64,000 nt of DNA from assembly GCF_026723825.1 (NCBI RefSeq), contig NZ_CP113519.1, positions 4,340,001 to 4,404,000 on the forward strand. The letters are read 5' to 3'. A program made the position numbers and the translations under genes. Below the pieces are notes generated by a model. The model made no database searches and was not told where the DNA came from. It saw only the letters and a list, made by a program, of their open reading frames with translations. The DNA comes from Pseudomonas sp. GOM7 (GTDB lineage Bacteria; Pseudomonadota; Gammaproteobacteria; Pseudomonadales; Pseudomonadaceae). Shown here one piece after another: positions 39,201 through 46,948 of the stretch. Every line of letters starts with the position of its first letter. Position 1 is the stretch's first letter.

Positions 39201-40041
39201 CCTGCACCTGCGGCGCGTGCACGCGCAGGGCGCCGCGCTGCACCTGAGTACCCTGCGCGGTCAGCCACAGTTCGCCACCGCCCTGCAGGCGTTGCAGGTG
39301 CCAGTCGCCGGTCAGACGCGGCGGCAGCCAGGTGGCCCAATCACTCTGCGGCAGGCTGAGGTAAAGCTCGGAGGCCGCCTCGCGCCAGTGCTGTGGCTGC
39401 ATGCGAGTGCGCAGACGCAGCGCCACCGGCTGGCCATCGGGTAGCAGGAAACGGCCATCGAGTCGCTGGCTGGAACCACCGTAACGCAGGCTCAGGTTGA
39501 CATAGCTGAACAGCAGCGGCTGGTGCTGGTAGGGCTGCAGCACCACACGGCTGTCGAGCAGGGTGGCGCGCTGCAGCACCTGCAAGCGTTCGAGTAGCTG
39601 CGCCACGTCCAACGAGGGAGTCGCCCGTTGCGGCATGCCGCGCAGGTGCCAGGCGCCCTGCTCGTCCTCGCGCAGGTCGAGCTGCAATCCTTGCACCTGC
39701 AGGTGGGCGAGACGCGGCGCACGCGCCAGCAGGCTGGCCAGCACGTCGGGAATCACCTGCACCTGATCCAGGCTCAGCCCTTCGCCAGCGGCGCCCAGTT
39801 CGACATCATGGGCCACCAGCAAGGGGGCAAAGCCCTGCCAGCGCCCCTCCAGACGGCCGATGCGCACCGGCATGCCCAGCTCGGCGCTGGCGCGATCCTC
39901 CAGTTCCAGGCGGTACTCGGCCACCAATGGCAGCAGTTGGCGACCCAGGCTGACATAGAGCGCGGCCAGTACCAGCAACGCCGCGCACAGGCCCAGGCCC
40001 CAGCGCAACAGCGTGGCCAGCAGAACTGCGAGACGATTCAT
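36223..40041 (-). CDS. yhdP: YhdP, large AsmA-like envelope lipid-transport protein
   Basis: A 1272-residue protein with one N-terminal membrane helix (about residues 6-30) and a long, repetitive beta-rich periplasmic body with a DUF3971 domain and AsmA-like C-terminus. YhdP with TamB and YdbH moves phospholipid to the outer membrane in E. coli. Start at MNRLAVLLATLL (40041), with GGGGGTTGAG just upstream; a GTG at 40053 is possible. Sits 14 bp downstream of rng, the usual order mreBCD-maf-rng-yhdP-tldD. Confidence 0.93.
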   Translation of the reverse strand: MNRLAVLLATLLRWGLGLCAALLVLAALYVSLGRQLLPLVAEYRLELEDRASAELGMPVRIGRLEGRWQGFAPLLVAHDVELGAAGEGLSLDQVQVIPDVLASLLARAPRLAHLQVQGLQLDLREDEQGAWHLRGMPQRATPSLDVAQLLERLQVLQRATLLDSRVVLQPYQHQPLLFSYVNLSLRYGGSSQRLDGRFLLPDGQPVALRLRTRMQPQHWREAASELYLSLPQSDWATWLPPRLTGDWHLQRLQGGGELWLTAQGTQVQRGALRVHAPQVQVGYAKRAPLSLEDLAFNAFFEQNDDGLTAQIDSLALTHGQQRLGELHIGLSRRGEADQPHWALTADHLDLAAWAPLVAALAPMPEAGEQALAGLAPVGTVSNLSLDYFPVASGAERLKFAANLERVGVSAYQGAPAVENVTGSVAGNLENGELRLNADDFALHLDHLFPEPWRYRHAQARLTWQWNAQGLTLASPYMRVEGEEGQLAGDMLIRLLSDPEAEDYMDLRVGLHDGDAAYTRKYLPTRSTAMNEALAHWLQTAIKGGKVQEGYFQYQGSINKGAPREAHSMSLFFRVSDAELAFQPGWPALREGRADVLIEPDTVRVRLQQGRLLDSQVSDVNADIALLHDGKPPHLKLEGEVQSSLPDALKLLQEAPLGTQQIFAGWRGEGPLSGRLQLDIPLQKGPAPGVVVDFASEGASLTLANPDLQLSRIKGAFRFDSAKGLSAPKVSAEVFGRPISGRIIADGSRGEARTRFDLRGQVEVAALQQWLKAPPSLPVSGLLPYRLRLTLAGDDSQLRVDSNLRGVAVELPAPFGKAASEERYADWRMTLSGNERRYWAQYADLASLSLAAPPGALAEGRGELLLGNATASLPSQPGLRLRGHLDELDWDAWQGVLNKHKVAVDEQSQRLFKGAQLDIGLFRGFGQEIQGLSVGLSRQGEAWALQVDSELAAGRVLLPDAKATPITADLQHVRLPAADPSVAKPADAPDPLGDFDLRRIPVLDIRIDQVWRGDKLLGAWSLKVRPEAQGVRFEDLDLDLQGLKIGGSAGWRGMPGNTSSWYKGRVQGEDLGKVLLAWNFAPSVTSERFRVDVDGTWPGSPAWLSLKRFSGNLDPSLRKGQFVEVQGSAQALRVFGLLNFNSIGRRLRLDFSDLLGKGLSYDRVKGNLQATDGLFVTQEPITLTGPSSNLELDGKLDMRNEQIDAKLLVTLPVTNNLPLAALIVGAPAIGGALFVVDKLLGDKVARFASVQYDVKGPLQNPEITFDKPFEKPQ

Positions 40042-40055
40042 CTCAACCCCCACGC

Positions 40056-41513
40056 TCAGAGCAGCACCACATCGTACTGTTCCTGGGAGTACATGCTTTC
40101 CACCTGAAACTTGATGGTGCGGCCGATGAAGGCCTCGAGGTCAGCGACGTTGCCCGATTCCTCATCCAGCAGGCGATCGACCACCTTCTGGTTGGCCAGC
40201 ACCCGGTAGCTTTCCGCCTGGTAGGCGCGGGCCTCGCGCAGGATCTCGCGGAAGATTTCGTAACAGATGGTTTCCGCCGTCTTCAATTTGCCGCGTCCCT
40301 GGCAGGCGCTGCAGGGCTCGCAGAGAATCTGTTCGAGGCTCTCGCGGGTGCGCTTGCGGGTCATCTGCACCAAACCCAGTTCGGTGATGCCGATGATGTT
40401 GGTCTTGGCATGATCGCGTTCGAGCTGCTTCTCCAGAGTGCGTAAAACCTGGCGCTGGTGCTCTTCGTCGATCATGTCGATGAAGTCGATGATGATGATG
40501 CCACCCAGGTTGCGCAGGCGCAGTTGCCGAGCGATGGCCGTGGCCGCTTCCAGGTTGGTCTTGAAGATGGTTTCTTCGAGGGTGCGATGGCCGACGAAGG
40601 CGCCGGTGTTGACGTCGATGGTGGTCATCGCCTCGGCCGGATCCACCACCAAGTAACCGCCGGACTTGAGCGGCACCTTGCGCTCCAACGCCCGCTGGAT
40701 CTCGTCCTCGACGCCGTACAGATCGAAGATCGGCCGCTCCCCCGGATAGTGCTCCAGGCGGTCGGCGATTTCCGGCATCAGTTCGGCGACGAACTGCGTG
40801 ATCTTGCCGAAGGTTTCCCGCGAGTCGACGCGGATCTTCTCGGTACGCAGGCTGACCAGGTCACGCAGGGTGCGCAATGCCAGCGACAGATCCTCGTAGA
40901 TCACGCTGGGCGCCTTGGCGCTCTGGATCTGCGCGCCGATCTGGTCCCACAGGCGGCGCAGATAGCGGATGTCGATGAGAATTTCATCGGCCCCGGCGCC
41001 TTCGGCCGCGGTACGCAGGATGAAGCCGCCGGCCTCCTCGATACCCTCGGCGGCCACGCAATCGGCGACCACCCGCTTGAGGCGCTCACGCTCGGCCTCG
41101 TCCTCGATCTTCAGGGAAATGCCCAGGTGGCTGGTGCGCGGCATGTACACCAGATAACGCGAGGGAATCGACAGTTGCGTGGTCAGGCGCGCACCCTTGC
41201 TGCCGATGGGGTCCTTGGTCACCTGCACCACCAGGCTCTGGCCTTCGTGCACCAGGGCGCTGATCGGCTCCACCGCCGAGCCCTCACGGGTGGAGATTTC
41301 CGAAGCATGGATGAAGGCGGCGCGTTCCAGGCCGATATCGACGAAGGCTGCCTGCATGCCCGGCAACACCCGCACCACCTTGCCCTTGTAAATGTTGCCG
41401 ACGATGCCACGCTTCTGCGTGCGCTCGACATGCACTTCCTGCAGAACGCCGTTTTCCACCACCGCCACGCGCGACTCCATCGGCGTGATATTGATCAGAA
41501 TCTCTTCGCTCAT
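40056..41513 (-). CDS. rng: Ribonuclease G
   Basis: A 485-residue RNase E/G-family endonuclease. N-terminal S1 domain (about residues 35-125), 5'-sensor region, catalytic acidic motif IIIIDFIDM, and a cysteine cluster CEPCSACQGRG for the Zn-link. Processes the 16S rRNA 5' end and other RNAs. The start is MSEEILINITPME; upstream open frame is not homologous. Confidence 0.96.
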   Translation of the reverse strand: MSEEILINITPMESRVAVVENGVLQEVHVERTQKRGIVGNIYKGKVVRVLPGMQAAFVDIGLERAAFIHASEISTREGSAVEPISALVHEGQSLVVQVTKDPIGSKGARLTTQLSIPSRYLVYMPRTSHLGISLKIEDEAERERLKRVVADCVAAEGIEEAGGFILRTAAEGAGADEILIDIRYLRRLWDQIGAQIQSAKAPSVIYEDLSLALRTLRDLVSLRTEKIRVDSRETFGKITQFVAELMPEIADRLEHYPGERPIFDLYGVEDEIQRALERKVPLKSGGYLVVDPAEAMTTIDVNTGAFVGHRTLEETIFKTNLEAATAIARQLRLRNLGGIIIIDFIDMIDEEHQRQVLRTLEKQLERDHAKTNIIGITELGLVQMTRKRTRESLEQILCEPCSACQGRGKLKTAETICYEIFREILREARAYQAESYRVLANQKVVDRLLDEESGNVADLEAFIGRTIKFQVESMYSQEQYDVVLL

Positions 41514-41559
41514 GCATCCGTCCTGATGGATTAGCTGCCCGCTCGGCGTGGCAGAAAGT

Positions 41560-42156
41560 TTAAGTCGCGGGCCGAGTTTGCCAGCAGGCGATGCCGAAAT
41601 CGCCCAGCAATTGCGCCGTTTCGCACAGCGGCAGGCCGACCACCGCCGAGTAACTGCCCTCGATGCGGCTGACGAACACTGCCGCCAACCCTTGAATACC
41701 ATAACCACCGGCCTTGTCGCAGGGCTCGCCACTGGCCCAGTAGGCCGCGATCTCGGCCTCGCTCAGGGCACGAAAGGTGACATCGCTGCTCACCACCTGC
41801 GCCACCTCACGCTCTCGACTGACCAGGGCCACGGCCGTCATCACCTGATGAGTACGTGCGGACAGCCTGCGCAACATCTGCTGAAAGTCGGCGAAATCCT
41901 GCGGTTTGCCAAGAATCTCGTCATCGATCACCACGCTGGTATCCGCACCCAGCACCACGGCATCGGCAGGCGCGCCCAGCGCCTGCAGGCCGGCGCGCGC
42001 CTTTTCCCGAGCCAGGCGCTCTACATAGGCCTTTGGCAGCTCATCTGGCAATGGGGTTTCATCTATCGAGGCGATTTGCGTGACGCAGGGCACGCCGATC
42101 TGGACCAACAGTTCACGACGGCGGGGCGAAGCGGAGGCCAGGAACAGCTCGGCCAT
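41560..42156 (-). CDS. Maf-family nucleotide pyrophosphatase
   Basis: A 198-residue Maf protein: ASASPRRRELL at the N-terminus, GADTSVVIDDEILGKP, and the YGIQGLAAVFV segment. The YhdE-type subgroup hydrolyses dTTP and UTP and was linked to septum inhibition. Start at MAELFLASASP (42156), preceded by GGGAGATAC. Between mreD and rng. Confidence 0.92.
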   Translation of the reverse strand: MAELFLASASPRRRELLVQIGVPCVTQIASIDETPLPDELPKAYVERLAREKARAGLQALGAPADAVVLGADTSVVIDDEILGKPQDFADFQQMLRRLSARTHQVMTAVALVSREREVAQVVSSDVTFRALSEAEIAAYWASGEPCDKAGGYGIQGLAAVFVSRIEGSYSAVVGLPLCETAQLLGDFGIACWQTRPAT

Positions 42157-42205
42157 GCGGGTATCTCCCTTGGCGAACCGCGACCGGCCCGGAGGCGGGT
42201 CGCGC

Positions 42206-42694
42206 TCAGTTGACGTTGAGGCGCAGGTGCAGGCTACGCAGGGCGACGCACACCCAGGGCCAGAGCAGCGCACTGACCACGGCAGGCAGAATGAACGCCA
42301 AGGTCGGCGGGCGGTTGCCGGTCAGGGCGTTGAGCCATAGCTGCACCAGTTGCGCCAGGCCGAACACCACCAGCAATACCATGCTCTGCTGCCACATGGG
42401 GAACATGCGCAGGCGCTGATGCAGGCTCAGCACCAGGAAAGTGATCAGGGTCAGGATCAGCGCGTTCTGCCCCAACAGCGTGCCGAACAGCACGTCCTGC
42501 GCCAGGCCGAGTATCCAGGCGGTGGTCATGCCGACGCGCTGCGGCAACGCCAGCACCCAATAGGTGAGAAACAGTGCAACCCACAAGGGCCGGCCGATCT
42601 GCATGAATTCCGGCATGGGCGATACGCTGAGCAACAGGCCGATGGCCAGGCTGAGCCAGATCACCCAGCCATTGCGTGCTTGGCTTGCGACCAT
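42206..42694 (-). CDS. mreD: MreD, rod-shape determining membrane protein
   Basis: A 162-residue inner-membrane protein with about five hydrophobic segments, part of the MreBCD elongasome that keeps rod shape. Conserved GRPLWVALFLTYWVLALPQRVG and LAFILPAVVSALLWP. ATG overlaps the mreC stop (TGATG). Confidence 0.93.
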   Translation of the reverse strand: MVASQARNGWVIWLSLAIGLLLSVSPMPEFMQIGRPLWVALFLTYWVLALPQRVGMTTAWILGLAQDVLFGTLLGQNALILTLITFLVLSLHQRLRMFPMWQQSMVLLVVFGLAQLVQLWLNALTGNRPPTLAFILPAVVSALLWPWVCVALRSLHLRLNVN

Positions 42695-43653
42695 CAGTGG
42701 GCCTCCTGAGCGGGTGCGCCCGCGGCCGGCGCGGCGGCCTCGGCAGCCGGGGCCGGCGTGCGCCCCTGCTCGGCCTCGCGGTCGGCGGCCTCCTGAGCCT
42801 CGGCCGAATCGGTGGCGCGCTGCTCCGGGGTGCGCCGATCGGAGAACACCAGCAGCAGGTAACGGCTGCGGTTCAGCGCAGCGGTCGGCGTGGCGCGGAC
42901 GATGGCGAATGGTTGGCCGGAATCGTGGATGACCTGCTTGACCGTGGCCACCGGATAACCCGCCGGAAAGCGCTGGCCCATACCGGAGCTGACCAGCAGG
43001 TCGCCTTCCTTGATGTCGGCGGTATCGGCGACATGGCGCAGTTCCAGGCTCTCAGGGTTGCCGGTGCCGACGGCGATGGCGCGTAGGCCATTGCGGTTGA
43101 CCTGTACCGGAATGCTGTGGGTGGTGTCGGTGATCAGCAGCACGCGCGCGGTGTAGGGCATGATTTCCACCACCTGGCCCATCAGCCCGCGGGCATCGAG
43201 CACCGGCTGGCCGAGGAACACGCCATCCTTCTCACCCTTGTCGATGAGGATGCGGTGGGTATAGGGGTTGGGGTCGACACCGATCAGCTCGCTGACCAGC
43301 ACGTCCTCGTCCACCAGCGCGGCGGAATTGAGCAGTTCGCGCAAGCGCACGTTCTGCTCGGTGAGCGTGGCCAGTTTCTGCAGGCGACGTTGCAGCAGCA
43401 GGGCTTCGGCCTTGAGCTTCTCGTTCTCGGCCATCAGCTCGTTGCGCGAGGAGATCTGCTGCGTGGCATTCTCCCAGGCACGCACCGGTAGGTCGGCCAT
43501 CCAGTAGAAGGGCGTGAGCACCAGGCCCATCTGGCTGCGCACTGGCTTGAGCGCATCGAAGCGCGCATCTACCACCATCAGCGCAGCCGACAGCACGGCA
43601 AACACCAGCAGGCGGATACCCAGCGAGGGGCCTTTGGCGAAGAGCGGCTTAAT
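42694..43653 (-). CDS. mreC: MreC, rod-shape determining protein, probable AUU start
   Basis: A 319-residue bitopic protein (membrane helix about residues 14-34, coiled coil around 65-110, two beta domains, low-complexity Ala/Pro/Glu tail) that scaffolds the elongasome in the periplasm. The conserved N-terminus IKPLFAKGPSLGIRLLVFAVLS has no ATG, GTG or TTG in front of it: the first codon after a perfectly placed AAGGAG (6-nt spacing) is ATT at 43653. The nearest internal standard start is GTG at 43605, which would remove half the membrane anchor. An in-frame TGA lies 15 codons upstream of the ATT. Confidence 0.9.
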   Translation of the reverse strand: MKPLFAKGPSLGIRLLVFAVLSAALMVVDARFDALKPVRSQMGLVLTPFYWMADLPVRAWENATQQISSRNELMAENEKLKAEALLLQRRLQKLATLTEQNVRLRELLNSAALVDEDVLVSELIGVDPNPYTHRILIDKGEKDGVFLGQPVLDARGLMGQVVEIMPYTARVLLITDTTHSIPVQVNRNGLRAIAVGTGNPESLELRHVADTADIKEGDLLVSSGMGQRFPAGYPVATVKQVIHDSGQPFAIVRATPTAALNRSRYLLLVFSDRRTPEQRATDSAEAQEAADREAEQGRTPAPAAEAAAPAAGAPAQEAH

Positions 43654-43659
43654 GACCTG

Positions 43660-43665
43660 CTCCTT
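43660..43665 (-). promoter_or_regulatory. Shine-Dalgarno AAGGAG that points to the mreC ATT start
   Basis: AAGGAG on the minus strand with exactly 6 nt to ATT at 43653, and too far (about 54 nt) from the GTG at 43605. Confidence 0.65.
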
Positions 43666-43760
43666 GGGCGCCAGTGGATTGAACAGCGCGCGAAATCATG
43701 CGTACGGCGAACCAGTCAGCGGAAATAGGGCCGAGTGTACTGCAATGCTTGAATGTGCGC

Positions 43761-43780
43761 GTGCCGCCCGGAGGCGGCAC
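43761..43780. terminator. Hairpin between mreB and mreC
   Basis: Perfect 8-bp stem GTGCCGCC / GGCGGCAC with loop CGGA and no U-tract. Probably an mRNA stability or partial-termination hairpin that sets mreB above mreCD. Confidence 0.5.
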
Positions 43781-43805
43781 GACAAGCGAACCAAGGCAGC
43801 ACCAC

Positions 43806-44843
43806 TCACTCGGTGGAGAGCAGGTCCATGGCATGGCGATCCATCATCTCCAGCGCCTTGCCGCCACCGCGGGCGACGCAGGTCAGCGGGTCTTCGGCGA
43901 CGATCACCGGCAGGCCGGTTTCCTGGGAGAGCAGCTTGTCCAGGTCACGCAGCAGCGCGCCACCGCCGGTCAGCACCAGGCCGCGCTCGGCGATGTCCGA
44001 GGCCAGCTCGGGCGGCGACTGCTCCAGGGCGCTCTTGACCGACTGCACGATGGCCGCCAGGGATTCCTGCAGTGCTTCGAGCACTTCGTTGGAATTGAGG
44101 GTGAAGCTGCGCGGTACGCCCTCAGCCAGGTTGCGGCCACGCACGTCCACCTCACGGATCTCGCCGCCCGGGTAAGCGGTGCCGATTTCCTGCTTGATGC
44201 GCTCGGCGGTGCCTTCACCGATCAGCGAGCCGTAGTTGCGGCGCACGTAGGTGATGATGGCTTCGTCGAAACGGTCGCCGCCAACGCGGACGGATTCGGC
44301 ATAGACCACGCCATTGAGGGAGATCAGGGCGATCTCGGTGGTGCCGCCGCCGATATCGACGACCATCGAACCACGGGCTTCCTCCACCGGCAGGCCGGCG
44401 CCGATGGCGGCGGACATCGGCTCTTCGATCAGGAATACCTCGCGGGCACCGGCGCCCAGAGCGGATTCACGAATGGCACGACGCTCCACCTGGGTCGACT
44501 TGCACGGCACGCAGATCAGCACGCGCGGCGAGGGCTGCAGGAAGCTGTTCTCGTGCACCTTGTTGATGAAGTACTGCAGCATCTTCTCGCAGACGCTGAA
44601 ATCGGCGATCACGCCGTCCTTCATGGGGCGAATCGCGGAAATGTTGCCAGGGGTACGGCCGAGCATGCGCTTGGCCTCGGTGCCGACGGCGACGACGCTC
44701 TTCTGGTTGCCGTGGGTACGGATGGCGACCACGGAAGGTTCGTTCAGGACGATACCGCGCTCGCGCACGTAAATAAGGGTATTGGCAGTACCCAGGTCGA
44801 TCGACAGATCGCTGGAGAACATGCCACGCAGTTTCTTGAACAT
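43806..44843 (-). CDS. mreB: MreB, actin-like rod-shape protein
   Basis: A 345-residue bacterial actin: phosphate-1 motif IDLGTANTLIY, phosphate-2 VVDIGGGTTEIALISL and the adenosine motif VLTGGGALLRDL. Assembles on the inner membrane and guides lateral wall growth. First of mreB-mreC-mreD. The Shine-Dalgarno GAGG lies upstream (CCTCTCC on the plus strand). A 17-bp direct repeat lies in its leader. Confidence 0.97.
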   Translation of the reverse strand: MFKKLRGMFSSDLSIDLGTANTLIYVRERGIVLNEPSVVAIRTHGNQKSVVAVGTEAKRMLGRTPGNISAIRPMKDGVIADFSVCEKMLQYFINKVHENSFLQPSPRVLICVPCKSTQVERRAIRESALGAGAREVFLIEEPMSAAIGAGLPVEEARGSMVVDIGGGTTEIALISLNGVVYAESVRVGGDRFDEAIITYVRRNYGSLIGEGTAERIKQEIGTAYPGGEIREVDVRGRNLAEGVPRSFTLNSNEVLEALQESLAAIVQSVKSALEQSPPELASDIAERGLVLTGGGALLRDLDKLLSQETGLPVIVAEDPLTCVARGGGKALEMMDRHAMDLLSTE

Positions 44844-44862
44844 TCGGAGAGGACCCTAGGCA

Positions 44863-44910
44863 ACGCGTGGGTAAAAAGTCAGACGCGGAAAAAACGCGCG
44901 GGTAAAAAGT
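44863..44910. repeat. 17-bp direct repeat in the mreB leader
   Basis: ACGCGTGGGTAAAAAGT (44863-44879) and ACGCGCGGGTAAAAAGT (44894-44910) differ at one base and are spaced 31 bp start to start, about three helical turns. It lies 20 bp upstream of the mreB start codon, between mreB and divergent gatC. Function unknown. Confidence 0.7.
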
Positions 44911-45083
44911 GCGGCAAACTCTAACAACGGCAGGGATTTTGAGCAAGGCGGCAATATGATAGATTGCCTGTTTTTCCGGGCCTTGCAGCCGCACGCCGCG
45001 GCCTTTGACCGCCAGCACGCGATATCCGTTCCCTGCAGCCTGTACTGCGCAGCCTTTCTGCCAATCTTCCACTGGAGACCCCC

Positions 45084-45371
45084 ATGGCGCTTGAACGCTC
45101 CGAGGTGGAAAAAATCGCCCACCTGGCCCGCCTGGGCCTGAATGAAAGCGATATTCCGCAAACCACCGAAACCCTGAACAGCATCCTCGGCCTGATCGAC
45201 CAGATGCAGGCTGTCGACACCCAGGGTGTCGAGCCCCTGGCTCACCCGTTGGAGGCCACCCAGCGCCTGCGCGCCGACGTGGTCAGCGAGAGCAACCAGC
45301 GCGACGCCTATCAGGCCATCGCCCCGGCCGTGGAAAGCGGCCTGTACCTCGTGCCGAAAGTCATCGAATAA
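45084..45371 (+). CDS. gatC: Aspartyl/glutamyl-tRNA amidotransferase subunit C
   Basis: A 95-residue GatC that bridges GatA and GatB in the transamidase converting Glu-tRNA(Gln) and/or Asp-tRNA(Asn) to the amide forms. Starts MALERSEVEKIAHLARLGL. ACTGGAGACC precedes the ATG. First of gatCAB, divergent from mreB. Confidence 0.95.
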   Translation: MALERSEVEKIAHLARLGLNESDIPQTTETLNSILGLIDQMQAVDTQGVEPLAHPLEATQRLRADVVSESNQRDAYQAIAPAVESGLYLVPKVIE

Positions 45372-45386
45372 AGGAAAGGGCCCGCC

Positions 45387-46838
45387 ATGCATCAACTGAC
45401 CCTCGCCGAGATCGCCAAGGGCCTCGAGGCCAAGCAGTTCTCCGCCGAAGAGCTGAGCCGTGCCCTGCTGGCACGCATCAAGCAGCTCGACCCGCAGCTC
45501 AACAGCTTCATCACCGTCACCGAAGATATCGCCATCGAACAGGCCAAGGCCGCCGACGCCCGCCGCGCCGCCGGCGAGAATGGCGCCCTGCTCGGCGCCC
45601 CCATCGCCCACAAGGATCTGTTCTGCACCAACGGCGTGCTGACCTCCTGCGCCTCGAAGATCCTCACCGGCTTCAAGGCGCCCTACGACGCCACCGTGGT
45701 CGAGAAATTCAAGGCCGCCGGCAGCGTCATGCTCGGCAAGCTGAACATGGACGAGTTCGCCATGGGCTCGGCCAACGAATCCAGCCACTACGGCCCGGTG
45801 AAGAACCCCTGGGATCTAACCCGCGTGCCAGGCGGCTCCTCGGGCGGCTCGGCTGCCGCCGTGGCCGCGCGCCTGCTGCCGGCCGCCACCGGCACCGACA
45901 CCGGCGGCTCGATCCGCCAGCCGGCGGCGCTGACCAACCTCACCGGCATCAAGCCCACCTATGGCCGCGTGTCGCGCTGGGGCATGATCGCCTACGCCTC
46001 CAGCCTCGATCAGGGCAGCCCGCTGGCCCGCACTGCCGAGGACTGCGCCCTGCTGCTCGGTACCATGGCCGGCTTCGATGCCAAGGATTCCACCAGCGTC
46101 GACCAGCCGGTGGACGACTACCTGGCGGCGCTGGCTCAGCCGCTGGCTGGCCTGCGCATCGGCCTGCCCAAGGAATACTTCGGTGCCGGCCTCGACGCGC
46201 GCATCGGTGAGAAGGTAATGGCCGTGGTCGAGGAGCTGAAAAAGCTCGGCGCCAGCGTCAAGGACATCAGCCTGCCGAACATGCAGCACGCCATTGCGGC
46301 CTATTACGTGATCGCACCGGCCGAGGCCAGCTCCAACCTGTCGCGCTTCGACGGCGTGCGCTTCGGCTATCGCTGCGAGAATCCGGTCAACCTCGAAGAC
46401 CTGTACAAGCGTTCGCGCGGCGAAGGCTTCGGTGCCGAGGTCAAACGCCGCATCATGGTCGGCACCTACGCCCTGTCCGCCGGTTACTACGACGCCTACT
46501 ACATCAAGGCGCAGCAGATCCGCCGACTGATCAAGAACGACTTCGTCGCGGCGTTCAAGGATGTCGACCTGATCCTCGGCCCGACCACGCCGAACCTGGC
46601 CTGGAAACTCGGTGAGAAGAACGCCGACCCGGTGTCCGCCTACCTGGAAGACATCTACACCATCACCGCCAACCTGGCCGGTATTCCTGGCCTGTCGATG
46701 CCGGCCGGCTTCGTCGATGGCCTGCCGGTGGGCGTGCAATTGCTCGGCAACTATTTCCAGGAAGGTCGTCTGCTCAACGTCGCGCACCAGTACCAGCAGG
46801 TCAGCGACTGGCATAAACAAGCACCGAGCGGCTTCTAG
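45387..46838 (+). CDS. gatA: Aspartyl/glutamyl-tRNA amidotransferase subunit A
   Basis: A 483-residue amidase-signature enzyme that releases ammonia from glutamine. Catalytic Ser-cisSer-Lys triad: Lys76 (APIAHKDLF), Ser151 (PGGSSGGSAAAVAA) and Ser175 (DTGGSIRQPA). Fifteen bp after gatC. Confidence 0.96.
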   Translation: MHQLTLAEIAKGLEAKQFSAEELSRALLARIKQLDPQLNSFITVTEDIAIEQAKAADARRAAGENGALLGAPIAHKDLFCTNGVLTSCASKILTGFKAPYDATVVEKFKAAGSVMLGKLNMDEFAMGSANESSHYGPVKNPWDLTRVPGGSSGGSAAAVAARLLPAATGTDTGGSIRQPAALTNLTGIKPTYGRVSRWGMIAYASSLDQGSPLARTAEDCALLLGTMAGFDAKDSTSVDQPVDDYLAALAQPLAGLRIGLPKEYFGAGLDARIGEKVMAVVEELKKLGASVKDISLPNMQHAIAAYYVIAPAEASSNLSRFDGVRFGYRCENPVNLEDLYKRSRGEGFGAEVKRRIMVGTYALSAGYYDAYYIKAQQIRRLIKNDFVAAFKDVDLILGPTTPNLAWKLGEKNADPVSAYLEDIYTITANLAGIPGLSMPAGFVDGLPVGVQLLGNYFQEGRLLNVAHQYQQVSDWHKQAPSGF

Positions 46839-46860
46839 GCCATGGCGCAGCCATGCGGCC

Positions 46861-46913
46861 TTTTCCCCTCTCCCATTCATGGGAGAGGGTGGCGCGTAGC
46901 GCCGGGAGAGGGC
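46861..46913. repeat. CCCTCTCCC-type inverted repeat between gatA and gatB
   Basis: CCCCTCTCCC-ATTCAT-GGGAGAGGG followed by a second GGGAGAGGG. Sits in a 110-bp gap in the gatCAB operon. Simple hairpin-forming repeat. Confidence 0.65.
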
Positions 46914-46948
46914 TTGTCCATGCCATACAGGATCGAGGAACACTAAAG

